From: CAVOGJ01 sp963700865
GTDB taxonomy: Bacteria; Planctomycetota; Planctomycetia; Pirellulales; Pirellulaceae
DNA: 64,000 bases
Assembly: GCA_963700865.1 (NCBI GenBank)
Contig: CAVOZC010000018.1
Location: 62,001-126,000, forward strand
Direction of reading: 5' to 3'
The stretch's first letter is position 1. Every line of letters begins with the position of its first letter. Made by a program: the position numbers and the translations under genes. This document shows, piece by piece, positions 9,213-19,904 of this stretch. Under the pieces are notes generated by a model. That model was not told the origin of the DNA. It did not search any database and was given only the letters and a program-made list of their open reading frames with translations.

Positions 9213-11466
9213 CTACACCATTCCCCAGCGTTTGCGGAGGAACCACTCCAGCACCAGCAACACGAAGAGGGTGCCGAACAGCGCCGAGGCATCGAGATTG
9301 GTATCGGTCAACTGCCACTTGGATTCGACCTCGATTTGCGCGTCGAGCAGTTTTTCGTTGAGTGCGGCCAACTCCGCCGCGAGTTGTTCGCTGGCCAGGA
9401 ACTGCGCCTCCCACATCGGTCGTCATCTCGGCCAGGGCCTGCATCTGTCGCGGATTGGCGGCCGGATCGGAAAGTTCGAGGTCCAGATCGCGGACTTGAA
9501 AACTGCCCCGCGCCTCGCCCAGCCGCACGTCGTTCCGCGTGGCGGTGGCGATCAGTTCGTATTCGCCCGCGGCCAATCGATCGGTTTTGCCGGTCCAGTC
9601 GTCGGCCCCGCGGCTGATCGAGACCGGAATTTCCAGGCCATCCGGCCCTTTCAAGCGGACCTCCATGACGGCGTCATCGACCGGTTCCCCCGAGGTGTCC
9701 TGGGCACCGACGGTGAAGGTGGCTCGCGCGCCGGGCTGGAACCGCCGCTGCCGCATGGTCAACCAGACTTCGTCCTGCTGCGTTTCGTCCTTCTTGGCCA
9801 GCCACAAGACGGCTTGTCGCCAGAACCGTTTGTGCTCGGCCTGCAGGCCTCGACGGTACCAGCGGTAGGTCGAATCACCCGCAAAGGCCAGTACGCGGCC
9901 GGCACCAAACTGTCCGCGGACGAGTAGCGGTTGCCCATCGCTCGTTTCCAGCAGTGCCTCGGCGCCAGGCTTCAGCCCCCGCAGCCGATTGGCCCCCAGC
10001 AGGGGCGGCAGCTGCGCCACCGCGTGGCGTTCTCCAACGGGGCCGTCAAGCGAGTCACAAAGTAGTCCCTGGTCGGGACCATGGTCAGTTCGCCCTGCAG
10101 ATGCACATCCAGCCGTATGGGTGCGCGGGGATCTGTCGTTCGACGCGCTCCATCAGTACGGGAATCACTGGCTGCAGCGGCGAGCGGGCATAGCCGCCCG
10201 GACCGAAGCTTTGCACGCCGCCGAGCATCATCAGTCCCTTGCCGTTGCCAACGGCATTGGCAAGCGTCAGCGCGTTCTGATCTCCGAGGGCATCCGCATC
10301 GATGTCGCTGAGGATGATCACGTCGTAGTCCTTTTCCAGGCGGTCAGGCAGCACCAACGGTTCCGTCTTGTTGCCGCGGGTATCTAACAGCACATCGAGT
10401 TGGATATCGGGCGATTCATCGAGAGAACGGCGGATGAACTTGACTTTCCTGCCAACCCAGGTTGCCATCGATGAGGAGGACCCGCAGGCCACCATCAAGG
10501 ACGGTGACAAAGGAGGACAACTCGTTGTTCTCAGTGACCTGTTCGCCGGTCTGGGGCGGCACGCGCAGCCGCAAGCGATACTGACCCGCCCGCCGGGGAA
10601 TCCAAGTGAATTCGACCGTGCGCCGGTTCGTCCTGACCTTCCACGCTGGTCGACGTCGGTCCCATGAGCTCCGTCTTGCCGTCGGGATCCGTGACGAGCA
10701 ATTCGGCGGGAATGGCCCTCCCGCATAGCCGCGAATCTGCAGCAGGGCCCGTATCGCCAGCTCGTCGTTGATAAAGACGGTGTATTGATCCGGCAAATTC
10801 TGCACGGCCACGTCACGCACCTGGCTCTGGTCTCGCGATTCTCCAAAGGGGACGCAAATCAGCGGGCAGCCGCGGCGGGCGATTTCCCGGACCGGTCGTT
10901 GCAGTTCCATCTGTGGTTCGATCACGCGCTGGGCCCTGATCGCCCAGAAGGACGATCGCCGCCAGTCGCTTGCCGGCCTGGCGCAGCACATCATCGATCG
11001 CCGCCTCCATATCGGACTGATCTCCGCCCGGCAATCGAGGCAGAGAAGACCAGGCATCATTTTCGTCCTCGATCGGCCGCGCGTGGCTATCGTACAGATA
11101 TCCGCGGACCTCGTAATTTTCTCGCAGGGCGTCGATCTGTTTCTGGGCCCCGCCCAAGGTCTCGCGGAGCGCGATCCAGCGAGAGCGGCCAGCGGCATCG
11201 GGAACATTCATACTGCGGCTTTGGTCGAGCAAGAATACGATCGTGGCTGTCTGTCGCCGCTTATCAACGTGAATCCAGGTGGGACGCAACATGGCCAGCG
11301 CCAGTAGCAGAATGACGAGCAGCCTGAGGGCAAGCAGCCGGCCTCGTCGGCGTACGCTCAGCCCCGACTGGCTGGGTCCGACGAGCAGCAGCAGCAGCAA
11401 GCACCCAATGACTACCGCCACGAGCAGGTAGCTGTCAAAGATCGGTGCGACTGTCGAACGAGCCAT
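9213..11466 (-). CDS. Membrane protein with VWA and glutamine-amidotransferase-like domains, about seven frameshifts
   Basis: The N-terminus has two hydrophobic helices (LLVAVVIGCLLLLLLVG and LLALRLLVILLLALAML). A VWA-type segment follows, with FLLDQSRSMNVPD as the metal-site-like D-x-S-x-S motif and then IVLLGDQG. Later parts resemble the planctomycete amidotransferase-like family: VLLIDGNLGW, DVIILSDIDADAL, GLMMLGGVQSFGPGGY and FGAGRVLAFAGDSTYRWY. A last membrane helix is in LFGTLFVLLVLEWFLRKRW. Joining the pieces needs frame changes near 10935, 10725, 10620, 10455, 10120, 10025 and 9420. The result is about 750 residues. The start ATG overlaps the preceding stop as TAATG, so translation is probably coupled to the BatA-like gene. 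It is the last gene of the MoxR block; its exact role is unknown. Confidence 0.7.
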
Positions 11467-13826
11467 TATCGTTTCCCGCGTTCGATGCCGGCGGTCGCAT
11501 AGAAACGATTCGAGAGCAAGTGCTCCAGCCCCAGTAAGACCGCAAAGGCCGAGCACACCCCACGCGCAAACTCGTGGCCCGGCTGCGCCTCTCCGATTTG
11601 ACGATGAAGCGCCGAGCGATCCGCAGCCAATTGGTATTGATCGGCGCCGAGCAGTTCGTCAAGCTGGTCCGACTCGATCGCCGCAGATCGGTCTGCTCGG
11701 GAGGAACATTCAGCGAAAAGCCTTCGGGTTCGCCGATCGGCTCAAGGGGCTTCATGCGATAGGTTCCAGGCTCGCGGGTACTCACGATCGAGAAGAACCG
11801 ATCCACGGCGGTCACGTCTGCCAGGTACCCGAAGGGGTAAATAGTTGGTATTCACTCGGATCATCCGGCGCTTTGGCGAGCCGAACGGTTTGCCCGACGT
11901 CGAAATTCAATTTTGACTGACTGCCTTGCACCAGGTACTTGTGCATTTCATTCACGAGCACGACGAAGGGCCATGAGTCGAGTCCGCGATTCCAGAGCGT
12001 GCGGCCGTGTTCATTGCTCGGGTCCGACAGCGGCGTGGTGGTCATGAGGACACGCCCCAAGCCAATCCCGCGTTCCAGGATCGCCGGTTGTCCATCTCCG
12101 AACCTCATCACCACCAGGCCGCCGGGGGAGAGCGGGCCCACCTGCCAGTGACGCAGCACGGGAAATTCGGACCAGGGCACCGTGGATTGCAGCGGTCTGA
12201 GCACTTCGAGGATCGGGTGCGGATCACTGCCGAGCATCCAGGAGATACCCGCCGGACCCGTTCGCCAGATCCTGGCGATCGTGGCGGGTGCCAGTTGCTG
12301 GACGACGGGCTGGTTCCAATCGCCGATCTTCGCGTTCCGCCCCAGGAACAGGCCCACACCCTTGCCGCGGTCGACGAAGTCAGACAGGTTCTGCCAGACC
12401 GCCGCGGGTAAGGGGGGCGGATCGAGCAGCGACACCGCGTCAAAGGGAGTCAAATCGGTCTCCGCCAGCTTGTCCGCCGCAATCTCGTCGCAGGCGAAGA
12501 TCGCCTGACCCCGCGCGGAACGCGTACGGCGATAAGGCCTCGACGAGGTAGCGGGGATCGCGGCGGGCCCCGCCACGACCAATATCCGCCAGGGCGGATG
12601 GACTCGGACCGTGAAATAGCGTGTATCGTCCACCGCCAATCCATCATCGCCGGCCAGGTGAATCCGACCGTGGAGCGTGCCCATGTCGAGTCCTCCCACC
12701 GTGAATTCGACCGATTGCGACTGGTCCAGATCGAGGGACAACTCTCGCTGGCCACGCAGTTTTTCGGCAGGCAGTCGCACCTCGCCATCCACGATCATGG
12801 GCAGCTCGGAATCGGGAGATTCGAGGTACACGCCGACTTGTCGCGTGCCAGCCATACCCAGGCTTTCCACATCGACCTGGAGTGTGAGGCTGCCGTTGTT
12901 ACCCAATTGTTCCCGGGAGAGCATGACCGGGCCGAGGGCGAGGTTCTTGGGTCCAGCCACGCCCACGTCCAGGACATAGAGATGCGGCGCGGTCTCGGCG
13001 GCAAAGGACTTGGCCAAGCCGGGATTGGCCGTGGTCGTCCAGGCCTGCTGCGTGAGATCCGAAAGATATAGAGTTCTTGCTGGCTGTCATCCGGTGCCGA
13101 CGCGAACAACCGCAGCGCCGATTCGATCATCCGCGGCAAAGGTTGCGGCGCGTAGGCAATGCGGAGACCTTCCACTTCGGAGCGGGCGGCCTCGATATCG
13201 ACGGCAAAGGCCGATCCACCGAGATTCGTGTCCATGATGGCCACGTGACTGTCCTGCGGCAATTCCCGCAGCAACGAGTTGGCCCATTCCTGGGCGACCT
13301 GCAGCCGAGTTTTGCCACTGCGGATGTAGTTCATTCGCGGCGAGGTATCAAACAGCAAGATGGCGCGGACGGCGCTCGTTTCCCAGCGTCGGCACCTGGG
13401 GGCTGGCTACCAGATTCCGCCCGATGGCGAGGACCAGCAGGGCGAGGAAGGCCAACGCAGCCAGGCCGAACGCCCAGACGAGCGGTGATTCCCCGCGCGA
13501 GACGCAGCGGCCAGACACAGCCCGCCGGTGACGAGGGTGGCGGCGGCGGCCAGGCCAGCGAGCAGCCAACCGCCCAGGGTGGCCGAGGCGACGATCGGAC
13601 GCGCGAACGCAGCCGCCGCCAGGAAGACACCGGCGCAGCGCAGCGCCAGCAGGGCCCAATGCCGCAGTCGCAAGCGTTGTTGATTCACGACTTGTCGCCG
13701 ACGCACGAAACGAAGCGGTGGAAAGATCGCATGCTGGGGCTTGCGGCGCATCGCGAGGTGCAGAATGACCGGAGCCAGCACGCAAAGGCCTCCGGCGGCG
13801 AGCAGCGGCAAGTGAAGAAACGACAT
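11466..13826 (-). CDS. BatA-like protein with N-terminal double membrane helix and VWA-type region, about seven frameshifts
   Basis: The N-terminus MSFLHLPLLAAGGLCVLAPV with ILHLAMRRKP is the typical BatA/aerotolerance N-terminal double-helix region, and RLRHWALLALRCAGVFLAAA gives the second helix. Further hydrophobic segments follow, then a VWA-type domain (AILLFDTSPRMNYIRSGKTR, HVAIMDTNLGGSAF). The second half reads LYVLDVGVAGPKNLALGPV, DFVDRGKGVGLFLGR and GRVLMTTTPLSDPSNEHGRT, and the end has a helix before LSNRFYATAGIERGKR. Frame changes are needed near 13495, 13382, 13068, 12570, 12510, 11820 and 11685; the repaired length is about 786. It stands between DUF58 (163 bases upstream) and the amidotransferase-like gene, overlapping the latter by one base. 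Such proteins are thought to work with MoxR ATPases in the envelope (family knowledge). Confidence 0.7.
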
Positions 13827-13988
13827 GACGAACTGCGTGGTGGGTTGGGTGATTTCGGTCGGGCGCCTGGCCGGTTACGACCGCCGGGAGCCAGTGATCA
13901 GGTCGCGGTCCGGTGGATGGCCGCCGGTCCCCGACCGTTGCGGGACGCACCGGCCGGCCGCAGCCGGGAACTCGGAGACGCCATCCGG

Positions 13989-14885
13989 TCAGCGGCGATT
14001 CCTGCGGCTGAGGAGGTATTCATACAGCGCCTTGTCGAATTGCATGCTGGTGTCGATGGCGACATAGTCAATATTGCTCTTGGAACATTCTCGTTGAAAC
14101 TCGTCACGAAAGTTCTCCAGTTCGCGAAGATACTCATCGCGAAAGCCCTCGCCGTCGACCTGGATTATTTCTTCCGATTCTCGGATCCTCAAGTTCCATC
14201 AATCCGCTGAAGGGAAAACTTACTTCGGCTTCGTCCAGGATGTGAAACAGGATCACGTCATGTCCGCCGTGCCGCAAGCGGCGCAGTGCATCGATGACTC
14301 GGCCGGTTCGGCCAGCAGATCGCTGAACAACATGACGAGGCTCTTATGCTTGAGCATCGCGGCCAGTTGCGTGAGACTGTGGGGAATATCGGTATGGCCC
14401 GACGGACGCAGATTCGCGAGCACCGAGAGGACCGTTCCCAACTGGGTCCGTTTCGACTTCGGTGCGACAGAGTTACGAATCTTTTCGTCGAATGTGATCA
14501 GGCCGACCGGATCCTGTTGGTAGACCATCAGGTAGCAGAGTGCCGCTGCCAGGCAGATTGCATACTCGAATTTGGTGAGCTCCTGTCGGTAGGTGTAGGC
14601 CATTGACTGGCTGAGGTCCATAACCAGGTAACCGGTGATGTTCGTTTCGGCCTCGAACTTCTTCACGTAGTACTTGTCGGTCTTGGCATAGACCAACCAG
14701 TCAATATCCTTGGGATCATCTCCGGCGGTGTACTTGCGATGCTCGCTGAACTCGACCGAGAACCCGTGAAACGGGCTCGCATGCAGTCCTTGCAAGAAGC
14801 CGCTGACGACAAACTGGGCGCGCAGGTCCAACCGCGAAATTTGCCGGATGACTTCGGGTTTGAGGTACTTTTCAACGGAAGTCAT
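13989..14885 (-). CDS. DUF58 protein (MoxR-associated), two frameshifts
   Basis: DUF58 proteins are VWA-like partners of MoxR ATPases. Typical features are seen: a start LKPEVIRQISRLDLRAQFV, then HGFSVEFSEHRKYTAGDDPK and DIDWLVYAKTDKYYVKKFEA. The metal-site-like stretch YLVMDLSQSMAY follows, then GLITFDEKI and VMLFSDLLAEP. The rest is read by two frame changes of opposite sign: near 14297 (into VIDALRRLRHGGHDVILFHI) and near 14187 (into ESEEIIQVDGEGFRDEYLRE). The repaired length is 298 residues, the usual size. The C-terminal DYVAIDTSMQFDKALYEYL is characteristic. It begins 77 bases after the MoxR gene ends, so the two very likely form one transcript. Confidence 0.8.
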
Positions 14886-14962
14886 ACAATCCTCATGACC
14901 ACCGCCGGGACTCGTTCAGCTCCGCCCGAACGCGGTCAGACAAGGGAGCGGCGATGGGGAGA

Positions 14963-15982
14963 CTACTTGAACTTGGGCATTTCGGGATCCGGAATATGGT
15001 CGAGCAACCGTTGGATCACGTCGTCGGTGGACAGTCCTTCTGCCTGGGCCTGAAAGTTGGTGCTGATGCGATGCCGCAGGACGGGCACGGCAATCTTTCG
15101 CACGTGTGGGATGCCCACGGAAAAGTCACCGTCCATGGCGGCCAGTGCCTTGCCGCCGTTGATCAGGAACTGGCCGGCCCGCGGGCCGGCCCCCCAATCG
15201 ACGAGATTTCGCGACGAAGTCCGGAGCCGATACGTCCTTGGGCCGAGTGGCGCGGACCAGACTCGGCACGTATTTGACGACGTAATCGCTGACGGCCACG
15301 CTGCTGACCAGTTTCTGCAGATTGACAATCGCGCGGGCGGAGAGGACCTTGCCGATTTCGACTTTTTCGTTCCGCGTGGTGACCGACAAGGATCTCTTCC
15401 TCCTCCGCGAACGTCGGATAGTCGATCTTGATATTGAACATGAAGCGATCGAGCTGCGCTTCGGGCAGCGGATAGGTTCCTTCCTGCTCGATCGGATTCT
15501 GCGTGGCGATGGTAAAGAAGGGTTCGGGCAGATCGTAGGTCGTGCGTCCGACGGTGACTTCCCGTTCCTGCATGGCCTGCAGCAGCGCCGCCTGCGTCTT
15601 GGGCGGCGTGCGATTGATTTCGTCGGCCAGCAAGAATGTTGGTGAAGATGGGGCCCTGCACAAAGCGAAATTCACGGTGGCCCGCTTCGTCCTCCTCCAG
15701 GACGTTGGTGCCGGTGATGTCCGAAGGCATCAGGTCGGGTGTGAATTGAATGCGGTTGAAACCGACGTCCAGAATCCGCGCCAGCGTGCTGACCATCAGC
15801 GTCTTGGCCAGCCCGGGTACGCCCTCCAGCAGGCAGTGTCCGCCCGTGAAGATGGCGGCAAAGAGTTGCTCGATCACGTCGTGTTGGCCGATAATGACCT
15901 TTTGCAGTTCCTGCTGCATCAGCACGCGATGCTGCCGGAATTCCTGCAGAATGTCGCCCAGGCTGCGAGATTTGGTGGTCAA
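14963..15982 (-). CDS. MoxR-family AAA ATPase, three frameshifts
   Basis: MoxR ATPases act as chaperone-like partners of VWA proteins. All ATPase motifs can be read: Walker A in CLLEGVPGLAKT, then FTPDLMPSDITGTNV, Walker B in LLADEINRTPPKTQAALLQA, sensor 1 in FTIATQNPIEQEGTYPLPEA, QLDRFMF, and the C-terminal lid with VDWGAGPRAGQFLINGGKAL. The frame changes near 15640, 15383 and 15213; each is explained by one base. The repaired protein has about 339 residues, slightly longer than average. The start is TTG 15982, seven bases after a GAGGAA ribosome site. It is the first gene of the block MoxR, DUF58, BatA-like, VWA/amidotransferase-like. The divergent DUF4159 gene starts 239 bases away. Confidence 0.85.
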   Translation of the reverse strand: MTTKSRSLGDILQEFRQHRVLMQQELQKVIIGQHDVIEQLFAAIFTGGHCLLEGVPGLAKTLMVSTLARILDVGFNRIQFTPDLMPSDITGTNVLEEDEAGHREFRFVQGPIFTNILAGRRNQSHAAQDAGGAAAGHAGTGSHRRTHDLRSARTLLYHRHAESDRAGRNLSAARSAARSLHVQYQDRLSDVRGGGRDPCRSPRGTKKSKSARSSPPARLSICRNWSAAWPSAITSSNTCRVWSAPLGPRTYRLRTSSRNLVDWGAGPRAGQFLINGGKALAAMDGDFSVGIPHVRKIAVPVLRHRISTNFQAQAEGLSTDDVIQRLLDHIPDPEMPKFK

Positions 15983-16221
15983 AGACGGTTCCTCGTTCCC
16001 GGTGCATCGATCACCGTGGGATGCGGTCAGCAGTCACGCCGGTGCGGAAAAGGGCTCGCGGGGGCAAGTCACACGGACGCCCTCCTTGCCCGACCCGATT
16101 CGGCTATGATTTCGTCACAAGTCATATTATCTGGATTCGCAATCACCGGCAACGAGACGTCTCGGTTGACAGGTCGCCTATGTGTTACGCAACGACCCGC
16201 ACGAGGATCGGCAAAACCACC

Positions 16222-18514
16222 ATGAAAAACTTCGCGGTTTGCCTGGTCATCGCCAGCCTCGGCTGGCGAACATCATGTGGTTGGGGCGACGAGATCACGG
16301 CCGAGGTGGCTCGACAGTCGATTGATCGAGCGATTGTGGCGCTGCGGGAAATGCAAACTGCCAAGGGGGGGTGGCCCATCTTCAGCCGGTTTACCGGCGG
16401 TTCCACGGCACTCTGCACCTTGGCCTTGCTAAATGCGGGGGTCCCCAAGGAGGACCCGGCGGTCGCCCGAGCGCTGGAGTATCTGCGTAAACTGGGGCAA
16501 CTCGACTCGGTCTATGCGGCATCGCTGCAAACCATGGTTTTCGCCACGGCGGATCCCGAACGCTACCGATTGCACATCCGGCAAAACGTAGCTTGGCTGG
16601 AGAGTGCCCAATCGGAAGCATTTGGGGGCTGGTCCTATGACGCCATCAGCAAGAACCCGGACAATTCCAACTCGCAATTCGCCATCCTGGCATTGAACGA
16701 GGCGGCACGCGTGGGGGTGAACGTCGACCGCAAAGTGTGGGAACGGGCGGCCCGGTATTGGGAACAAGAACAGCTCAGGGATGGGTCTTGGGGGTACGGG
16801 CGGAGAGTTGGGCCGAGGCAGCATGACTTGCGCGGGGATTGCCTCGCTGACAATCTGTCAACGGAATCTGTTGCACGGGGACGCGTTTGTGCTCGACGGA
16901 AACGTCATCTGTTGTGGCCCGCAGGATGATCAGGACCCGCTCCGGCAAGGCATGTCTTGGCTGGCGCGAAACTTCACGGTGTCGCATAATCCGGTTTCCA
17001 ACGACGGCGCGAACGACCGAAATCTCTTCTACTACCTCTATGGCGTGGAACGAGTCGGGCGGTTGACTGGCCAGCGTCTTATCGGCGGTCATGACTGGTA
17101 CCGCGAGGGGGCCGAGTTCCTGGTCGACCAGCAGAACTTGAATGGTCGCTGGAGTTCCAGCCAGTATGAGGGATCACCCCATATCACGACGGCTTTCGGG
17201 CTGCTTTTTCTCTCGAAGGGACGTCGACCGGTACTTATTTCCAAGCTGACGCATGTACCGAATGACGATTGGAATCGCCACCGGCAGGACCTCAGTAACC
17301 TGACCCGCTACGTTGAACAGCGTTGGCGACAGGACCTGACATGGCAGGTGATCGACCATCGCCGAGCAACGACCGAGGATTTATTGCAGTCACCGGTACT
17401 GTTCCTGAGTGGCCGAGACGGCCTGCGCATGTCCGCCAGTCAAAAGGAGACGCTGCGGCAGTACGTGGAACGCGGCGGATTCTTGTTTGCCGAAGCCTGC
17501 TGTCAGGGCCAGGCGTTTGATCGAGATTTTCGCGCACTGATGGCCGAGCTGTTCCCCAACAGTCCCCTGCGGCTGCTGCCGCCCGATCACCCCGTCTGGT
17601 ATGCCGAACAACCCATCGCCGCACGCTATCAACGACGCTTGTATGGAGTGGATACGTGTTGCCGGACGGGAGTCGTCTATTGCGACGCCAATCTTGGCTG
17701 TTATTGGGAATTGGCGCGGGGGCCTGGCATGAACTATCCACCCGCCATTCAAGAGGAGATCGAAGCGGTGCTGGGCATTGGCGCGAACGTATTGGCCTAT
17801 GCCACCGATCGCCAGCTGCGGGAAAAGCTTGATCTCCCTTCACCAATTCCTGATCCCGACTCAGCCGATGTCATGCAACGGGGTCAATTGGCTGTGGCGA
17901 CGATCAGCCACTCGGGCGGGAGTGATGAAGCCCCACAGGCCCTGGCGAATTTACTGCGTGCCGCGGGCCGAGCCTTGCAGGTGCGGGTGTCGACGCAACG
18001 CACCATGCTCCCGCCGACGGATGCTTCCCTGCCGGACTATCCGCTCCTCTTTCTACATGGCCGTCGCGACTTTTCCTGGTCGGAGGAGGAACGACGGGCC
18101 ATCCGCGGCTTTGTGGAAAACGGCGGCGTGATTTTTGGAGACGCCATTTGCGCCAGCCCCGAATTCACCACGGCGGTAAAACGTGAACTCACCGCCGCCA
18201 TACCGACCGCTGAATGGTCACGCATCCCGGCGAGCCATCCTCTGTTGACCAGCGAATATCAAGGCTTTGACTTGTCCCAGGTTCGCGTGCGACGACCTCG
18301 AGAGCCTGGCGCCGATCAGGCGAACTCGAAAGTCGAGCAGGTCACCCCCAAGCTTGAAGGAATGACGCTCGACGACCGGTGGGTGGTGATCTTTTCGCCG
18401 CTCGACATCAGCTGTGCACTCGAAAGTCCCTCATCGAACGACTGCGAAGGGTATGTCAGCCAGGATGCGGCCAAGTTGGGCGTGAACATACTGCTCTACA
18501 CGCTGCAGGAGTGA
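16222..18514 (+). CDS. Secreted toroid (prenyltransferase/squalene-cyclase-like) protein with tandem DUF4159 domains, one frameshift
   Basis: A signal-like N-terminus (MKNFAVCLVIASLGWRTSCG) is followed by alpha-toroid repeats with GGWPIFSR, GSTALCTLALLNAGVPKEDP, GGWSYDAI and GSWGYG. In place of a catalytic DxDD cluster there is an ordinary sequence, so cyclase activity is not claimed. The C-terminal half holds two similar DUF4159-like units: LFLSGRDGLRMSASQKETLR then YVERGGFLFAEACCQ (about residues 390-460), and LFLHGRRDFSWSEEERRAIR then FVENGGVIFGDAICASPEF (about 605-680). One surplus G near 16799 breaks the frame at GYGGELGRGSMTC; repaired, the protein has 763 residues. It diverges from the MoxR block. 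DUF4159 genes often accompany MoxR/VWA genes in planctomycetes (from memory), so a shared envelope role is possible. Confidence 0.75.
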
Positions 18515-18652
18515 AACCAGGGATCGCCCGCAGCCGAACTTGCACGAGCTTGGCAAGCTCGCAGAGCGGCAGAGCACCGCCAGATCGCCCGCGAAATCAA
18601 CCGATACACGCACCAAAATCTGGCGACTTCGGCGACACCGGGTGTGGCCGGC

Positions 18653-19717
18653 TCACGGTTCGGTGATGACTCCACCTCGCTGGAGCAGCCGGGCAACTTC
18701 GCTGGCTTGAAGTTGCAGAGTCCCCGGCACCGATCTGTCGTGAGCCATGCGGACGACCGCGTCCGGAAGGTCTCCCAGATTGACCGTCGGATGATCGGCA
18801 TACATCTTGCCGATCGCGCGGAGGCCATTGCCGACGACGAGCATGCGTTTCCACTCCCGCTGCGATTGCCGTTCCGAATCGCTTAATTCCCGATCGGGGT
18901 CGTCGAGCGCCTCGTCGGGAGGATCGAGCATCTCGGTCAGCAAGGGCAAGGCCCGTTCGTCACCACGTCGCGCCAGGCCGATGGCCGCGTTGTAGGCTAC
19001 ATCCAGACTGGGATCGTTGAGCAGTTCGGTCAGACGCTCGGTCGCCTCTGGCCCAGGCAGCACACCCAGGCTGAATGTCGCCGTGGAACGCAGCGTCTCG
19101 CGACGCAGTCGCTCCTCCCCCTGTTCGGCAAAATCGTGGGTCCCCTTGATGACAGCGGCGAGCACATCCGGAAAGTCGTCGAGTCCGACCGGTTTCAAAC
19201 GTCCTACCAACATGCCGATGGCCTGCAATGCGGCGCGACGCACATCCAACTCCTCGGCCTGTCGTTCCGTTTCCGCGGTCTGTGCCAAGGCGTGCAGCCC
19301 TGTGTCGACCTCGAACTCACCGAGCACCCGGCACAAGAACATCCGCAGACGGATGAATTCGGGACCTTGTTTGCCGTCGGTGACTTGCTGTTCCAAGAGG
19401 TCCGACAATTGGCGCGCCAGCTGGGTATCATTCCGCAGATCGCTGCGAGCCGGATCACGCAGTTGTTGGGCCAGCGTCAGCGCTTGCTGCCAACTGGAGT
19501 GGTTCAGGCGCTCGATATCCCGCACAAGTTCCGCGGGGGATTCACTCTGGGCCAGCCAACTGAACATCATCCAGACGCCCACGATGATTGAGACGATCAA
19601 TAACGGGATGAGAAACAACTGCATAATGAAACTGGCAGCCGGCGGTTGCACCGGAGGCAGTTGATCTTGAGCCGCGATGGTGGACGGCGGTGATTGCGGG
19701 GCCGAGGTATCGTTCAT
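18653..19717 (-). CDS. Membrane-anchored HEAT-repeat protein
   Basis: The first 30 residues are polar and rich in Pro and Gln. One membrane helix follows (FIMQLFLIPLLIVSIIVGVW), and the remaining 290 residues are helical with HEAT-type repeats such as VRRAALQAIGMLVGRLKPVG, LDVAYNAAIGLARRGDERAL and VVGNGLRAIGKMYADH. The long part probably lies in the cytoplasm or periplasm as a protein-binding scaffold; the side of the membrane is not clear. ATG 19717 is chosen; GTG 19723 is two codons upstream. The gene ends 138 bases from the convergent DUF4159 gene. No partner is evident, although the two genes may be functionally related by position. Confidence 0.75.
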   Translation of the reverse strand: MNDTSAPQSPPSTIAAQDQLPPVQPPAASFIMQLFLIPLLIVSIIVGVWMMFSWLAQSESPAELVRDIERLNHSSWQQALTLAQQLRDPARSDLRNDTQLARQLSDLLEQQVTDGKQGPEFIRLRMFLCRVLGEFEVDTGLHALAQTAETERQAEELDVRRAALQAIGMLVGRLKPVGLDDFPDVLAAVIKGTHDFAEQGEERLRRETLRSTATFSLGVLPGPEATERLTELLNDPSLDVAYNAAIGLARRGDERALPLLTEMLDPPDEALDDPDRELSDSERQSQREWKRMLVVGNGLRAIGKMYADHPTVNLGDLPDAVVRMAHDRSVPGTLQLQASEVARLLQRGGVITEP

Positions 19718-19904
19718 GGTCACGATCTGCCAGAAGAGGAACGGGGCGGCGGCAGGCGCACTCGCGCCGGCGGGGGGGCCAACCTGCAGAGGCTGGGAAC
19801 AGGCTACAGTGTTGCCGAGAATTCAGTAGGATAGTCAGTATTCGAGACCCACGGTGCGGCGTCAAGTCGCTCGATCCCTTCCGCTCTGTAGCGACCGAAC
19901 CGCG

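Noticed and set aside
13077..14210. A 377-residue plus-strand open frame across the BatA and DUF58 genes
   Set aside because: It runs over two clearly recognised minus-strand genes; its length is due to their codon bias.
16086..16110. Promoter TTGCCC ... TATGAT ahead of the DUF4159 gene
   Set aside because: The spacer is only 13 bases, too short for a standard sigma-70 promoter.
16021..16221. N-terminal extension of the DUF4159 gene upstream of ATG 16222
   Set aside because: The extra residues are Arg/Thr-rich and would bury the signal-like sequence; ATG 16222 fits an exported protein.
18545..18561. Hairpin CGAGCTTGGCAAGCTCG as a terminator between converging genes
   Set aside because: Only a 7-pair stem with no T-run on either side; too weak to call.
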